Of a DNA stretch of 64,000 nucleotides, positions 1 to 14,566 are shown piece after piece. Under the pieces are notes generated by a model that was not told the DNA's origin, ran no database searches, and was given only the letters and a program-made list of their open reading frames with translations. Each line of letters starts with the position of its first letter. Positions within the stretch are counted from its first letter, which is position 1. Location of the stretch: contig JANCRA010000007.1 in the NCBI GenBank assembly GCA_024362935.1, positions 14,138,503 to 14,202,502 of the forward strand, read 5' to 3'. A program made the translations under genes and the position numbers. This DNA is from Setophaga petechia. Lineage: Eukaryota; Chordata; Aves; Passeriformes; Parulidae.

Positions 1-2289
1 TTTAAGAAGGAAAAATTTAATCAGTTTTTATAATTAATGAATGTTCATGCTCTGGCAATATTTCCCACAGGGTACTTGGAATTCAGATTTTTGAGCTCTG
101 TTTTCATCTTGTATAAGAGTGATATGCTTGCTGTGTTTTTTGTTTTGTGCCTATGAAAAGGAAATTTCAGCATCTGAGGAGATGTGAAAATCTTTGGGGC
201 GTGTATAGAAATACGAACACACACTGAAGGATGAAGCAATTGGGTTTTGCTGTGTATTTGTGTATTATTGTTATCATTCCTCTTCTGCTTTGTAGTCTCT
301 GCAGAGAAATGCTGAAAGAGCTCAGTGCCTGACCTCTGTGCTCCAGAGCTTTTCCCTCTAAGTGGAACATTGAATGAAATTAGTACAGGAGGATGAGAGC
401 TTGTTTTCATGTTCTGTTACTAGGAGAAACCCAAACTGCTGAAGATGTGCGCATAGGGATTTTGAAGGGTGAAGATGGAAAATTTACCTTTTTTGCTAGA
501 AGAAAATTAAACTTTCACAAGAGCTAACTGTTGGTTTAACTCAAAGTGGGGTTAGAAGTAAAGCAGACCATAAAGTCTGTACTTACTGACTTTTAATTTT
601 TAGTTCTATAAGACTCATCCTGAGGTACTTAAAAATCTTGGAGGCTGTGGACCAAAGAGATAAGGCTGACTGAACTCCAGAGTGAGGAAGATGGGTCATA
701 CTGAACAGCAGTTACTTTCTGGGTCGTACTCGTCAGTGCTTTTTCTGTGAACTTCCACATCCAATTTTCTTGAACTATGCAACCCAAATATTATTTGACT
801 GAAATTTGAGTATAGTATTTCCTGTTTGCTTGATTTTCCAAATTGCTAGAGTCTGGGAGAGAATTATGTTTGAAAGAGTCCCTGCTGTTTAATATCTCTG
901 AAGAAAGTATTTTTCCCTAATCATGCATCTCAGTTACTTACACAGTTTAAGTGGTTTTTCAGCTTTTAGTATTATTTAATTTTATTTTTGTAGAAAGATG
1001 AGAGATGAGAAAATCTAGCTGTTACAGTATGTTATTGGACATGAGAGACCTCACTTGAACCTCTGTGGTGTCACAGGCTTCTTGGCTGGGTTGGTGGCTC
1101 CTTTGCAATGGAGTGATTCTCTGGTCTTGCAGTCCTGTAAAGAAAAAGTGCTGAAGAACTCTAGAGTCACACTGGAGCAGAGGCCTTCCTAATGGTCTCC
1201 AGAAATAGAATTTATCTGATATTTGGACAAGTAATTGATCATGGAAGCACTGCTTCCAATTTACTCCTGCAAATAGTTATCTGATAACAATTCCTTAGAA
1301 CAAGTTAATTTGCATCTACAGTAGTCTGCATGAGTGGCATTTGTACAGGAGACTTTTTATATCCCTGATGTGAAATGTAAACTTCAATAAAGCTCTTCAT
1401 CTCCTTTTAACAGTAGCCTGTCCTTAGGAAGTCTTTATAGAATGATTTTCCTAAGTTTGAAAGATGATGTCAGTTACTACCAAGGGGCCTCTTGAGGAAG
1501 TTTTATCTCCTTGGGTGGTTTTTCTTTTTTGGTGTAATTTAAGTCACTGATAAGTTTTATCTGGGTTACTACATCATGATGCTCTATATTCCCATTCTCT
1601 CCTTGACTGGCAGCTAGAGATAAGATTGATGACAAAGATAGTGAGTGTCTGGCAGTAAGGATGCTGTGATTGCTGTGTTGTCAGAAGGCAGAGCTGAGGA
1701 AGGAACCCAGTTCCCTCACTGATTCACTGTGGTCAAATCTGGACACAGCTAAACTCACTTAAAAGGAAGGGTTAGGAAGTGAATTTTTTTTCTAATGAGC
1801 CTGAAAATAATGGAAACATTGTTAATAATGCATAGATTGAGGTTTATTTTTCTTGCATTTTAAAATTAAGATGCTGCAATCAAGTACTAGTATGAGTGGT
1901 TCACAAATCCTCAAATGTAGAGAAGTTTCTGAAAGCAGGATCTGTGCCAGGAGGAGATAAATATTGATCAGACAATATATGTTATTTTGTGATTACTTGA
2001 ATTTCATATACTACAGAAGGGAAAAAAAATCCTAAGGCTCGGCCTAATTCTTGTTTTGTTACCAGTAACCATCTCTTGCCTTTACTAAAGTATGCAGTCT
2101 ATGCTTTTGGGTTTTTGTATTTCATAATCTGATTTTTTTTGTTTGTTTTTTACTGTTAGAGAATGATTTTAATGACATGCAAAAGGAGAAATCCCATTTA
2201 AAAAGTGACCCAATACCTGAATAATTTCAAAACAAACCATTTTTTCTATCTCCCCTATGTGGTTTGGGAAACATTGCATTCCTGAGTGT

Positions 2290-2405
2290 GATGTGAGGAT
2301 CCTGGCAGTGGTGCTGCTGGCTGGCAGCCTGCCAGGGGCCGTTCCTGGGCAGGGGTTTCCAGGTGCCAGCAGGATGCAGCCGCTCTCCGCCAGCCCTTCT
2401 GGGGA
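2290..2405. other. Short GC-rich patch in intron 1
   Basis: About 115 bp of distinctly GC-rich sequence with gctggcagcctgccaggggc-type self-complementary stretches interrupts AT-rich intron. No clear ORF, splice-site pair or repeat family is recognised. It might be the eroded end of an LTR or other repeat. Confidence 0.5.
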
Positions 2406-4702
2406 CACTGCCAATGTGTTTTGATTGCTCTGCTCCTTTGTTCTTATTTCATTTCCTTTTCTGATGTTCTTTTTTTCTTCCTGCCTCTGTACTGTAATGA
2501 TGACAGTGTGATAACTTTTGTGAAGAATGATTTTGGCAAAGTCTCAGTGCAGGAGCAAGTCAGTGGCCATTCAAGCTGGGCCAGATTTGCCAGCTGAAAT
2601 ATGGGCGAAGAACCAGTATTTCCTTGTTCAGCAAGTCTGTGTCATAGCACATGTTGAGTTACAAAGCAATTGCTTTTCTTTGGTATTACTAACTTTAAGA
2701 AGTACTTAGTAAACTCCCCTTTTGCTGAAGAGAATGTGAAAACTTCATGTATGAAAAATAAGCTATTTTATAACTTCCGAGTTATTATTTGAGGCCCTTT
2801 TGTGATCAGGATGCTAGAGCAGATGATGCCACTTTCAGGATTTATCCTGATTTTCATGGTTTTGTTTCTTGAAATACTTAAATATACTGTAAGTACTGGA
2901 GTTATTTCTGTGGTTTTAAATACTCCATATGAACTAAAAGAGAGCTTTGAAGTGCTTGTAATTTTTTACTAGTGGAAAGTTTAAAGAAACTTCAGTAAAT
3001 TGTGTCTAAAACAGCTTTACTAAAAATCTGCTAGAAAACTGAATTGTGGTTTGTGGTGATACTAGGAGACTAGAACTGACAATGAGATGAAAGAAAGACT
3101 GGGAAAATAAAGCTGATTCTTAGGAAGGGTACTATCACATTTTTATCAGTAGCCAAATTAAACTTAGCAATATCTCCCTATTTAGTACCATGTTTAGCAA
3201 AGCATGCTTCATCAGTGCTATCCCTTAGAATGTGGTTTCTAATCCAGTCACTCCATGGAGAGCAGGGCAAGAGAGCAAGAGACACAGAATCTATGGACAT
3301 GGTACTTTCATTTGCTTACCTACGCTGTCATGTCTTCTGTGAGGAGCAGCTTCTGTTCCAGCCCAGGTTGGTCAGAATCCTTCCTGCTAGCTAGTTTCAC
3401 AATTTCCCTCACTGTCACAACTGTTGGGTGGTTGGGCAAAAACCATAGAATATGTCTCGTTTTTTAAACTTAACTGCAAAAATCCATGTCAGTTTTGTCT
3501 TTGAGCTCGGTCTCTAGACATGGTTTTCTCATAAAAACTGTGTGTAATGGGACATTGGTGAGTAGGCAAGATAAGCTGAACTTGGTGGTTTTAAGGGTGC
3601 CACTGTAAGGAGTTCTCACTACTTATCTTTCATTATCTTGGCATCTTTGATATACTGTACTAATATTTTGAAACATTATTTTCATATGGTTTCCACTTTG
3701 GCACACTGAAAGTGGTCTCCTAGCATTAAGACTAGCCTTGGTTCCATTTACCTGGTGTAACTGATTTCCTGCAAGTCAAAATTACTGTTTAAGTTTATTT
3801 GCAGGTGTTAAGCATCAGCAATCTTTAAGTGTTACTGCCTGAAGATGTAGACTGTTGCTGGAGAACTCTTTAACCTTCTGCTGGCCATAAATGGCTCAGC
3901 ATTAAGAAGAGATCTGAACACAGACATCAGTAGAGGCTCTTGGCCATTATGAAGTTAGATAGCATTTCAACTCCTGCATGGAGATGTAATAAAATAAATC
4001 TGGTTTTATATGCAAAGTGACACTACTGTAGCAATGCAAATGACAATTTTGATTATAACAGTACTTATTTACAGCAGAATTAATTTCAAGTATTGTTTCA
4101 TTTAGACTCTGAAGGGAGCTCATCCCATTTCTCTAGATAGTTTATTTTGTCATTCTAGTTTATAACTTCCATTGCTTCCTTTTAATCCTCATTAAATCTA
4201 GACTGTTGTGTAATTCCTCTGTGCTCAGTGACTTGAAAAGTAATTTTCAAAATCAATTATTATTATTTTTTAAATTAGATACAGCTAATCTGGGTAAGTA
4301 AATGATGCATTTCTTGCTAACACTGATAGGACATGACATGAAAACCTGTTAAGTCTACCAATGCTGAGAAATTAATGCCTGAATTTGCCCCTTTCTGTAG
4401 TAATAAATTATCTCTACTATTAGTTGACCTGAGATTTAGTGAATTGTTCTCAGTTCCATGTGAATTTCAATGGGACTTAAAAAATCCAAATATCTCTTTC
4501 TTTGAACACAATCAATGTCATTATTCCTATGTAAAGAAACCCTTATAAATGTAGCAGTAAAAGGATGAGCCTTTCATCATTCTACAGGCAGCCATGGCAT
4601 AGGGAAGAGTAGGTTTGGCATATCTGTAGGATTATTTCAGTCTTCACAAAGTAAGGAGTGTTTCCCAGTGTTCTGTATTGACCTACATATGCTGCTAACA
4701 CC

Positions 4703-4720
4703 AAAAAAAAAAAAAAAAAA
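4703..4720. repeat. (A)18 homopolymer
   Basis: Eighteen consecutive A. No SINE or processed-pseudogene body is recognisable upstream. Confidence 0.95.
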
Positions 4721-7700
4721 GGCAAGGAATAGCTCAAATACATGTGATCCTGATCACCTTTCTAAGGCAACAGAAAGGCTTGGGCCTGATAACTAGTTTG
4801 ACTATCTGTTTTTCCGTGGCTGGAGGCAAATTCTTTTTCCTTTTTTTTTTCTTCTTTAAAAAATAAATTTCTTATAATCTTACTGTTTTCTATCATGTTG
4901 GCTCAACTAAACCCAGCTTGCCCTTGCTGTTTTTACAGGGAACTTGTTTTAACTGAAGTTGGATGAATAAAATGCATTAAATCAGAAAATCTGTGTTGTA
5001 AACCCAATTGTATTATTGCTTCTCCATTTTCTGAAAGAGATCTTGTACTAGAGCTCTAATTAGCAAGTGAAGCTACTTCTGTATAGCAGACAGGTATTGT
5101 GTCACAAAAGTAATCAATCCATATGTGTGACTAAGAATTATATAGAAATAGCAACAGGAGTTGCTGATGAACTGAGGAATACAGAAATGTGAATATAGTC
5201 ATGGATATGTCTGCATGGCGTGCTCAGTGGAAATGCAATTTTCCACATCCCTTCTTGTTCCTGTGCTAGAATCGTTTTGCAGGGATCCGTTTTTGTGAAA
5301 TTCCTTGGTGAATTTAGGCTGAGTGGAGAGGGAGGGAGAGAACATTGAAATACTGAGTTGTTGCCATTTGGGGTCTTAATTCAACATCTGAGTCTCTAAA
5401 AATTCCCATTTCTCTGTTGTGAATCCTAATTTGTCTCTGCTGGATGTTTGCCGCTTTGGATGGCGCTCTGGAGAGTGCCAGTCGTATCACCAGGTGCCTC
5501 TAATTGGATTAGACAGTCCCACTCCCAGCCCTTTCCCAAGCAAGATTTATCCTGGCTGCCATTTCAGAATATGATTTCTAACTGTTTTTATGTTTAGATT
5601 GGATGAAAGCTGTGAGATACCTGCAAAATGGAAGAGGCTTTGATCCTGTCTCCCTTGAAATATTTATATGGAAGAAAAGATTGGTTTTAGAGCTTCTGAA
5701 TCACAGGAGCCAAGAGCTCAGTTGGATGCCAATTAAATCTCTCCTGTCTTGCTTTCCTGTTTGCCATTTGCCCTTGTTTATGTGGACAGTGCAGATCCAC
5801 ATGCTGCTTGGTGAATAAGCACTGTTACTTTATTTATTGTGGCACGTACTTAAATTATTCTGTAGTTAGAAATATTAGAGCAAGGTGACCAGAAATTAAC
5901 TTCCATGAAATTTGTGATTGCATTTTTTAATGTGAATGTGTTTTCACTGCTGCTAATAATGCATTTTCTGTCTTTTAATATGTGAAATTAACCTATAATT
6001 CTGGGTTAATGCCTGTGCTTAGAAATTCAGTAGTGTTTCATTTATCACTTCATAAGCTTGTGTACTGCTTCAAGATTTCAGAAATCTGAATTACATTTCT
6101 AACTATTTAGCTGCTAGGTGCACATTTATTCTGAATAAGTGTTGTAGAATTTTTCCTTTGGGCATAGCCTAGAATAAATTTTTTCATCTATGTCATCCTT
6201 CAAAATGGTAGGAAGGGTTATTTCTGTTTTCTGTTTTGTAGCAGAATTGCTAGACTAGTCTTGAAAGACTAATTCCCCCCAGTCACTAAGAGAACTGTTC
6301 TTCTTTGGTCCCCAAATGAGAGTCAGAACATCTTCCATGATAGATAGATGTTTTACTTTTGTCTTGTGACTTCATGAAATCTTTAGATATGTGAGGCAAA
6401 TAAACTACAAGCATAAACTTGTGATCTTTTCCTCTTACTTCTGAAGTAATTTTCAGTTGAATGTTTTTTTCTGAAGGTCTTTTCTCTTTCACCCAAGAGA
6501 GGTGAAACAACTATTTTTAATTAAAAAAAAAACCCAGAAATTAAACAACCTAACACCCCCCACCCACCCACAGGGTCATAATTGATTAACAATTTCCTAA
6601 AGTGCTTGACCTCTTTTCTTCCCCCAGAAGGTATAAGTTTAACTATTTCAATTTCTGGAAAAAAATTTAGACTACTTAAGGCATTACCAATTGAAACCTC
6701 ATACCTTTAATATGTGCAATATTACATGTACATATGTTACAATGGTAATTGTTTCTACAACTTCAGCTAATATTGATTCTGTGGCAATAAAATAGTAGAG
6801 CTCTATAACTGACCAAGTCTATAATCTTGGAATATTTCTGAAGGGCCTTCAGGCCATTCTGCTAGAAACAGCTGGGAGATACCTAGGGCTTGGAAACAAG
6901 GTCCTTCTGTTACATCAATAAATGGTGACAGTTTGGAAACTGGAAAACTCCTTAAATGTGGTTCTGTTGTGAGGAAGGCAGTCATGACTTATGTAAGCTG
7001 ATGCATTGACACACATGGAGTAAAATTCTAGTGAAGCTAGTGCAGCTGATAGGATTGATATGTGTTAAAGGCAAAGACTGTTGAATCTTTTCCTAGTAAT
7101 TATTTCTAAAATTAAAAGAAGGCTTTATTTGAGTGTCTTATGTTGAGTACTAGAAATCCTGAAATAAGATTTCAGTGGAGAGCAAGCTTATGTTAGTAAA
7201 AGAAGCAGGGGGAAAACCCCCCTCAGCCCCCTAGGGTGATGAATCTCATGAAAGGATTTTTGTAATATTTCACTTCTATGGTAGTCTCCATTTTGCTCAA
7301 GACTTCTGATGCAAATATAAAGCTTTTTTGTTAATTTGTTTGTGAAACAGTAAGAAGAAATGCATGCTATCTTGATCCTTTTGGGGAGGGCAATTGCCAG
7401 AAGCAAACTGTCTTCTAAATCAAATATTAGTCTGTGAGAACACATGGTGGAAGCTGGGTGTGTGGAGTTGGGTGTGAGTGGGTTTTTTGGTAGGTTTTTA
7501 TTTTTGGCCTGTCTGGCACCAGCTCTCAACCATCCTTCAGAGAGCTTTGTTTAGAAATAATGGCAAAACAAAGTATTTCATAAGTTACCAAATTTGAAAA
7601 TCCAGTAAATGCTAAATGGAGGTTTTGTTTTGTGATGGATGACCCATATAACATTGTGTAGCTTGTCTTTAGTTGTCTCATTGATTTAAATATGTGTTAA

Positions 7701-10700
7701 ATATTCCTCAATGAACCTTCATCAAAAAGAGTTTTGCATGTTGCATTTCTGAATTGAACAGTAATTTACATGTTTGAAGTATGAAAAACAATAATTGAAG
7801 TTTTTGTTCCTGCTGTGCTCTGTAAATCAAGCTGCATTTACAGTGAATGGGACATAATAGTTTACATTTTTTCATACCCAGGCATGTTTCTTGTCTGCTT
7901 GAAGTAAATTAGGAAAATACCAAGAACATGGGTAAAGTTAACTGTAGAAGGTGATGCAATGCTCTAACTTTTCATCATAGCAAAGTGGTTTTGAATTCTA
8001 ATTTTTTTTAATTTCCTTTAAATACTTAGGAAACAAATCCTAAACTCCCAATTGACAGGTATTGCTCATTACCAGTTGTCCTGGGGAAAGCTGTGACTGA
8101 AATGTGGCAATTTGCCCCTGCTGCTGCAATGTAGCTGCATGGTTCTCAGAAAAGTACTCTAATATTTCTTAGCATCTGTTCTCTTTTAAAAAAATTTTGT
8201 ATTAGGATATTTCTAGCAAGTAGAACTGTATATTTTTATTCTTATTTAGAAACTTGTCCATACCATGAATCTCATCTTGCATCTCTTGGGCTTAAGTTGG
8301 CTTTTTCTTAACCAGTCATACAGAATGAAAAAAAAACCTCAAACTGAAGTTCCTATTTGTTCCTTGAAATAATGTTTCCTTGGGTTGAAGCCACAGAAGA
8401 ATGAAAACTGAATGGATAGACAAAACCAGAATTACGTGAATGAGATTACATGCCTGACCTAGTTTTCATAGACTGCACAGGCTTGAATGACTGCAGTAGC
8501 AGCATTAGAAAAATAAATCAAAATGTGTAGATATTATTTGATTTTTTTAAATTATGGTGATCTTTTAAGATTTCTAATGCAATAATCACATAATGTTGTT
8601 TGGTTTACTTATTTTATGTTTAAGCTAATAATTTTTAATATAAATTTTTCAACTAGTCCTCTTGCTTCTTTGAAGCACATTGACAGCCAGATTTAATGAG
8701 ACACAGCTGCATCTATTAGTAAATTTTGCAAGCAAGGGCTACACTCCTTAATGTTACCTGTGAAGAATGAATTATCATTTCATTGCTCAGCAAGACTGGG
8801 ATGGACAGTACCTCAAAGGGGAACACACAAGGAGTACTAAAATAAAACCCCAAACATCAAACAAATAATGCAGTTATTCCTTGGTACTGGTGGTATTTTA
8901 TTATTTTTTTTTTAATTAGGATAATTGAGGCCAGGTTTATAGACTTGTTTGAACTTAGTTTACCCACTTCCCTTGTAAAGACTGCTGTGTATGAAAAACC
9001 AGGGCTACTGCTGTATGTGCTTATTTTTTATTTCTTTCAAAATTTTATTGGCATTACTCCTCATTTACACTGCTATTACCACACATACAATATTGTTCTA
9101 GAAAATATATGTAATGCCAGAAATCTAAACTTGAATAAACTGAAAACTGGGACATATTTTTTGCAAATAATGATGTGGTTTGAGGACATTTTATCTTTTT
9201 TGATGACTGTTAGATGAACAGAGCCAATATAGGAGATAATAATTTGCAATTATAATTCCCAGAGCTGCTAAAGTGAACCTTTGTTAGGAGGTATTCCATA
9301 ACCACGTAGCATCTGAGCCAGGAAAAGAGCTTTGTTAAATCATTAGATTTCTATGCCTCTCTGCTGGAAATGAAATTTCAGATGTTTTCAGTACACATGT
9401 ACAAGGATGATGTGACACCTTTTAAAGATCTGAACTTTTTGACATAAAAAAAGGAGCAAGTAGTGTAACAGTGGACTAATTAATAAAAAGTTCCAGCTTT
9501 CTATGATAATTTTGCTAATAAAGAGTATAGAAAAGCAATAACTGAAGGAACATGCTAGTGAATGGGGAATGTTTGGATATGAACTATTTGTCAGTTGTGA
9601 TAATTTTCTCCCTTGAAGGGATTTACACTTTCTGTCAAGTGTTCTGTAAGGCTGTTGGTTCTTTGTGTGTTTTATGTTTTTAAAACTTTTAAGTTTGTGA
9701 AGGACTGGTATTATGTACAATTATAACTTTAAACTGCATCAATTTTCAAAGCCCTGATTGTGCTTGGAGATCCCAAACACAGTTGGTTGACATTACATTT
9801 GGTAGTTATTCAGTTTAGGAAAGAAAATCAAATAATGCCTGCTGTGTAGCATGGGACCTCTGTCTTGCCTATGCCAACTGAAATCCTGCTTGGGATTTAT
9901 TTTTCTATGTGTTCTTTGGCTTCTTGTTATAGTCTTTTAATTGTATTTCTCTACTGGTTTTTAATGGGTGATTTTTATAAGCATCAGGAATACATCATTT
10001 TAAACCATCTACTAATTTTAGGGAATGCTGTGTTCATATTTGCTTTGAGGCTAGCACCGACCCACCCTACTGGATGGCAGAAAGGAATTTCTAAAGGATC
10101 ATACTATATTTGCTTTTATATAAATCCATAGACTTTCTCTAAGCAATTATAATTTATTTTCCCAAACGTGCCCAAAGGTGGTACTTATGCTTCAGCTGCG
10201 TTTTCCATCAAACAGCACTTTCCTGGAAACGCCATAGAAAGAAGCAGAATTCCAAAGACAACAGCTGAGAAAAGCCACTTTACCTAAACCTATTTCTGGG
10301 AAAACCTCTACAGAGAAAAGCAGCTTTACAGACTTCCATAGCATTTAAATGAGCAAAGAGTTGGAGTTGGTTGGTTTCTTTGTAATGGTTACTTGATGTA
10401 TTACATAGCTCAGAAACCACTGCAGCTGCCTTTTGATTTATCTCCAAGCATACTGAAAAGAAAGAAAGGAATTAAGTTAAATTCTCTTGACTCTATTCTG
10501 TGCCCTCTATTCTAACCACTCCCATTTTTGAAAAAGCACATCTTACTGCAATTTAGGTGGTTTCCCACCTTGGAACCCAGCACTGGAATTCACAGTTGCC
10601 CTAAAGTCAGTGTCTTTGGGAAATGTCTGAATGCTCTTGTGTTACTGTTTTCTTGTTCCTAAAACAGGAATAATGCATATCTGAGAGTAATCTCTGTCTT

Positions 10701-12141
10701 TTAATTTAGATAGTTTTCATATCCTTACCTGATGACAGTATGAAAGGCAGTTGTACACTGTGATTAAAGCATATTATTTGGTGGGAAGCAGTAAACTTGC
10801 CAGGAGGATGTTTGGATGCAAGTTTCTGTAGGTTTCTTGATTCCATGTATTATTTGTGCAAGATTGTAGGCAAAGGCTGTATTTCAGTTCATCTTTCTCT
10901 CAGGTTTCAGTCTTGTGCATTTTTAGATTATGTAATGTTAGAGGTCCTGTTATTTTTCATCAGAGAATTGCCATAGAGACATTGTTTTACCTTCTGGTGC
11001 TATGTGGATGCATCAGAATTTTGTCTTTCAGTTAAAATTGATGCTGATTTTTCTGAAGGTAAACCACATAAAATCTGATGTGCAGGAAGGGGAGTATAAT
11101 CTTCATGATAGTACAGCCAATTTGAATATGCAAGACCAAGTCTTTTAATAACTCATCTGTCTTTATCTTCCTTATGTATATGCCAGGATTATATTTTCAC
11201 ACAGTATAATTAGCTTTATTTACTTGTAGGCAGAAACAGGCTTTGAATTTGGGAAAGCAGTATACCTGTTTTCTGCTTTAAACTCCCATCTCCATATTTG
11301 TGTTACAATTCTTTCAAGGGAATTTAATTTTCAGTTAAATTCATGTACAGAATCCCTGGACAATAGTATTCAGTCTTTTCTTCTGGTGAATTTTGTAATT
11401 AAAATGCAATACAGCAGTTTATAGTGTGCAGTAAAGTGCTTTTTTATGTCAAAGACCATACTGTTATGACTTAGCCCTTAAAATAAGAACCAGTTGTGCA
11501 TTATTAGGCATTATTAGCTGCATAGACCTTTTGTGAGTGCATCAGAACCTATAGGGAGTTCTGAAAAAAAGAAATAAAAATTACAGTAAACCATAGTGAT
11601 CTATGAAATGAAAAGTGTTTGCTAAAGTCACCTTTTCTGTCATTCAGAGCTTTCCTCCAGCTTGTGCTTTATATGGTGATATTGTCCTAACTTGACTTCT
11701 GGGAAGGAGTGATTTTTGGATTTGGGAAGTTCAAATGTCAGAGTATTGGAGGGACAAATGGGAAGAGATTGGATTTAAGTGATCTCCCCCACCCCCAAAT
11801 CTCCATAAAGACAGCTGAAATGTTGAATTATTACAGTTTGATATAAAAATAGCTCTGGTTGCTAGGCAATGATGAAGATCTGTTCTATAGGAAACCAGAT
11901 TTGTGTGGCCCAGGATCTAAAATTGTATGCCTGTCTTGTATGTGTTTGTTTCTATATGTATGAATGCATGTGTGTGTACATATATATGCTTGCTAAATTC
12001 AAAAATTTGTATGAACGTGCCAGTTTGCATACACTAGTGTGTTGGTTTTTTTTTCACTTAGATTTCATATGTGAGTATAGCAAAGACTTAATTGTTCCAA
12101 GCTCTCTCATTCTTTACATGACTGGAGTGTCATGAAAATGG

Positions 12142-12158
12142 AAAAAAAAAAAAAAAAA
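12142..12158. repeat. (A)17 homopolymer
   Basis: Seventeen consecutive A, only 4 bp before the 82-bp palindrome at 12163. Confidence 0.95.
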
Positions 12159-12162
12159 CCCT

Positions 12163-12244
12163 CCATAACTTCTACATTCTAGTATTTTAAAAATGGAAAT
12201 TAAAAAATTTACATTTAAAAAATACTAGAATGCAGAAATTATGG
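12163..12244. repeat. 82-bp near-perfect palindrome (long inverted repeat)
   Basis: Pairing position i with 24407-i gives complementary bases from both ends to an AAAA centre at 12202-12205, with mismatches only at about five positions (12169, 12174, 12189, 12190 and 12196). The left arm starts ccataacttctacattctag and the right arm ends actagaatgcagaaattatg. No transposase ORF and no clear target-site duplication flank it, so it may be a tiny MITE-like remnant or a locally generated palindrome. A transcript in either direction would fold into one long hairpin. Confidence 0.95.
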
Positions 12245-13080
12245 GTTCTTTGACAGTAAAAATATTATAGGTAATTCCTTGTATATAGGTGATGTAAGAA
12301 CATAGAATCATAGTACAATACAGAAATAAAAATATTGTGCTGATATTTCAGTGAAGGTAAAAATGTATTTGAATTGAACCAGTAAGTTTTATCTCCTTAG
12401 ACTTGCTTTTTGGTTTCGTTCCATTGTTTCTCAATTTCACAACCATTCATTTTTTATTATTGTTTTTGTCTGATTCACTATTATGTAATTATCATTAATT
12501 TGATAGATTTCAGTGTATTTTGTCCTTTGAATTTCGTTAAAGGTAACATTAGAAACTTTGCTTTGACTTTCCTGTGTTCTAATAATACAGGGACCAGCCA
12601 AACCTTGAGTTTCCTCAGCCACCTCTTAGTCTGCCCTATCGAGCTGTACCTTCATCTCAGGCAGTCCTTAGAGCCAGCTAGGCCTGAAATAACTGCACTA
12701 GCAATTCTTGCTGCTCCTAGGAGGCTGAATCTCAGTCTTAATTGGCAACTTCAGTTATGCACATGGAGCAGTATGATTTCTTCAGTGCTTATTTCTCCAT
12801 CTGCAGAGAAATGTGCTGCTGTTCTTCTCGGTTTTTTTTTAGACTTGCACAGCAGTGTGAACCCCCACCTCAAACCTAAATACTCTACAGACACAACAAA
12901 TTATAAGAGGATTTCTGTAAACAGGAAAATTAAAATTCCTTTTGGCATACTGATTAAGCCAAAAGCATATCTAAATTGGGTTTGACAGTGGCAAGAATAA
13001 GAGCTAAAATAGGGGCCTGTTTTGCACTTCATAAAAGGGAAGCATTACAATGGGTGAGGAGTGTGTCAAACATTGCAGAG

Positions 13081-13500
13081 GGGCGGAATACATATTTATC
13101 AGCCTCTTTGAACGGAGTACTTGAGCTCCAGTTTCATCTGCTGCTATAAAGAAGCAGTATCAGAGCGTGAAATTGGCAATCAAGTAATACATATGCCATA
13201 GCCAAAAGCGAAACAATTAGCTGCACGGATCCACAGTTTATCTACTGATTCTATTGCATTTGCAGCTCCAATCTTGATGGCTTTTAACTCGCTGAGCAAC
13301 AAAGGCAGTAAACAAAAGTCATTTGCTGAAAAAGTATTATTCTGGCCTGCAGCAGCAACATAGCCCTGTAACTTTGGTGGGCAATATGGTGCATGTAGCA
13401 TCTGTAGGGAATGGTAAACATGTGGCTCTGTAGTGCAGGCTGAAATGGATTAACTCCTGTTAAAATCAGTTGGAACTTTGTGTACTCCAATATATATCTT
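13081..13500. other. Candidate conserved non-coding element
   Basis: This stretch has balanced base composition, several retained CpGs and factor-site-like words such as caattagctgcacggatcc (homeodomain-like AATTAG) and gattctattgcatttgcagc. It lacks homopolymers and repeats, unlike its surroundings. That texture is typical of constrained intronic enhancers, but no alignment was available, so this is inference. The minus-strand open frames here are short and motif-free. Confidence 0.3.
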
Positions 13501-14548
13501 CGTTTGTGGATGTGTTAGAGAGAACCATTCAGAAATCTGTGTTTAAGACCAAAGCTCATGAGCAATGCATGTTGTTCAGGTTTGGATTTTAGTGCCTTTA
13601 AAAACTGGGAGCATAGCTTATGATCATTTACACTGTGAACTACAAATATACTCCTCTTACATAGTGTTGGATTTTATAAAGTATCAACATATGTTAAAAA
13701 CCCCAGTTTGAGTCCATTATTTTTTCTGTGCCTCCTGATAACGTTAAATCAACAGAAAATTGCAATGATGGGTAAAGAAAATGCCTTTTTTTTTAAATTA
13801 CAGAACCATTTATTGGTGTTGCATCTATAAATTATGGTCTGTGGCATAAAAATTGCCTCAGAAATTATTGTGTTGCTCAAATGTTATATATTAAGTAAGG
13901 AAATCTTAAGGCTTTAGGCATTTTTCCAGGCACAGTCATTTTGCTAGACTGTAATAAGGTGCACAGCATGCGCTGGATCTCAGTTAATAACATTTATTTA
14001 TAGTTTAAAGATGTTCCCTGTAGCCATGTTTTTGTGCTGTTTGTTTGCTCTTGTGGGCAGTTACAAAGCAGCATCCACTGTTCTGTGAGAACAGGCACAT
14101 ATGGAAGGCAAGTCTTAAGCTCTGCCTTTCTAATCCTTATGAATGGGGTTTTAATTCCGGGAGTTTAACCTATAATCAGTGGCAGCCACAAATTCCAATG
14201 GAAAGGATCTTCATTTGGCATATCATGGTAACAGCCAGCTGTCCTTCAATTACAGAATTACACATTCTATATCCACCTTTTAAAAACAGAGTTAGAGAAT
14301 GTTTCCCCTGATGTTTGCCTAAAGGCAATTTAAAGAAGGAACATGTGAAGGAAATAAAAAAAAAAACCCACTAGATTTAATGCACTTGTCATGTGACTTT
14401 TTAAAGTAATCAGGTATAGGTATTCCTATTCTGTATCTTTTTTCCCCAAGATGTTACAGCGAAGCAAATTTTATAACAATCATAACACAAGCGTGTGCAG
14501 GCTCGATTGTGTTCATAGGCTTCAAGTCACCAGCTTTCTTCTGTTTTG

Positions 14549-14566
14549 TTTTTTTTTTTTTTTTTT
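14549..14566. repeat. (T)18 homopolymer
   Basis: Eighteen T followed by further T-rich sequence to about 14595. It inflates a fortuitous open frame there. Confidence 0.95.

Noticed and set aside
7208..7222. ggggg-aaaa-ccccc mini hairpin
   Set aside because: A five-base stem from simple runs. Too short and simple to support a function.
12300..12330. Possible third CR1 tail (catagaatcatag)
   Set aside because: Only the short octamer-like part is present. The ggtttgggttgg and agggacctt blocks are absent.
12410..12985. Longest open frame in the window (191 aa, + strand)
   Set aside because: It has low-complexity hydrophobic N-terminal composition, no familiar domain, no promoter or splice context and no homology I recognise. 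It looks like a chance ORF in intron.
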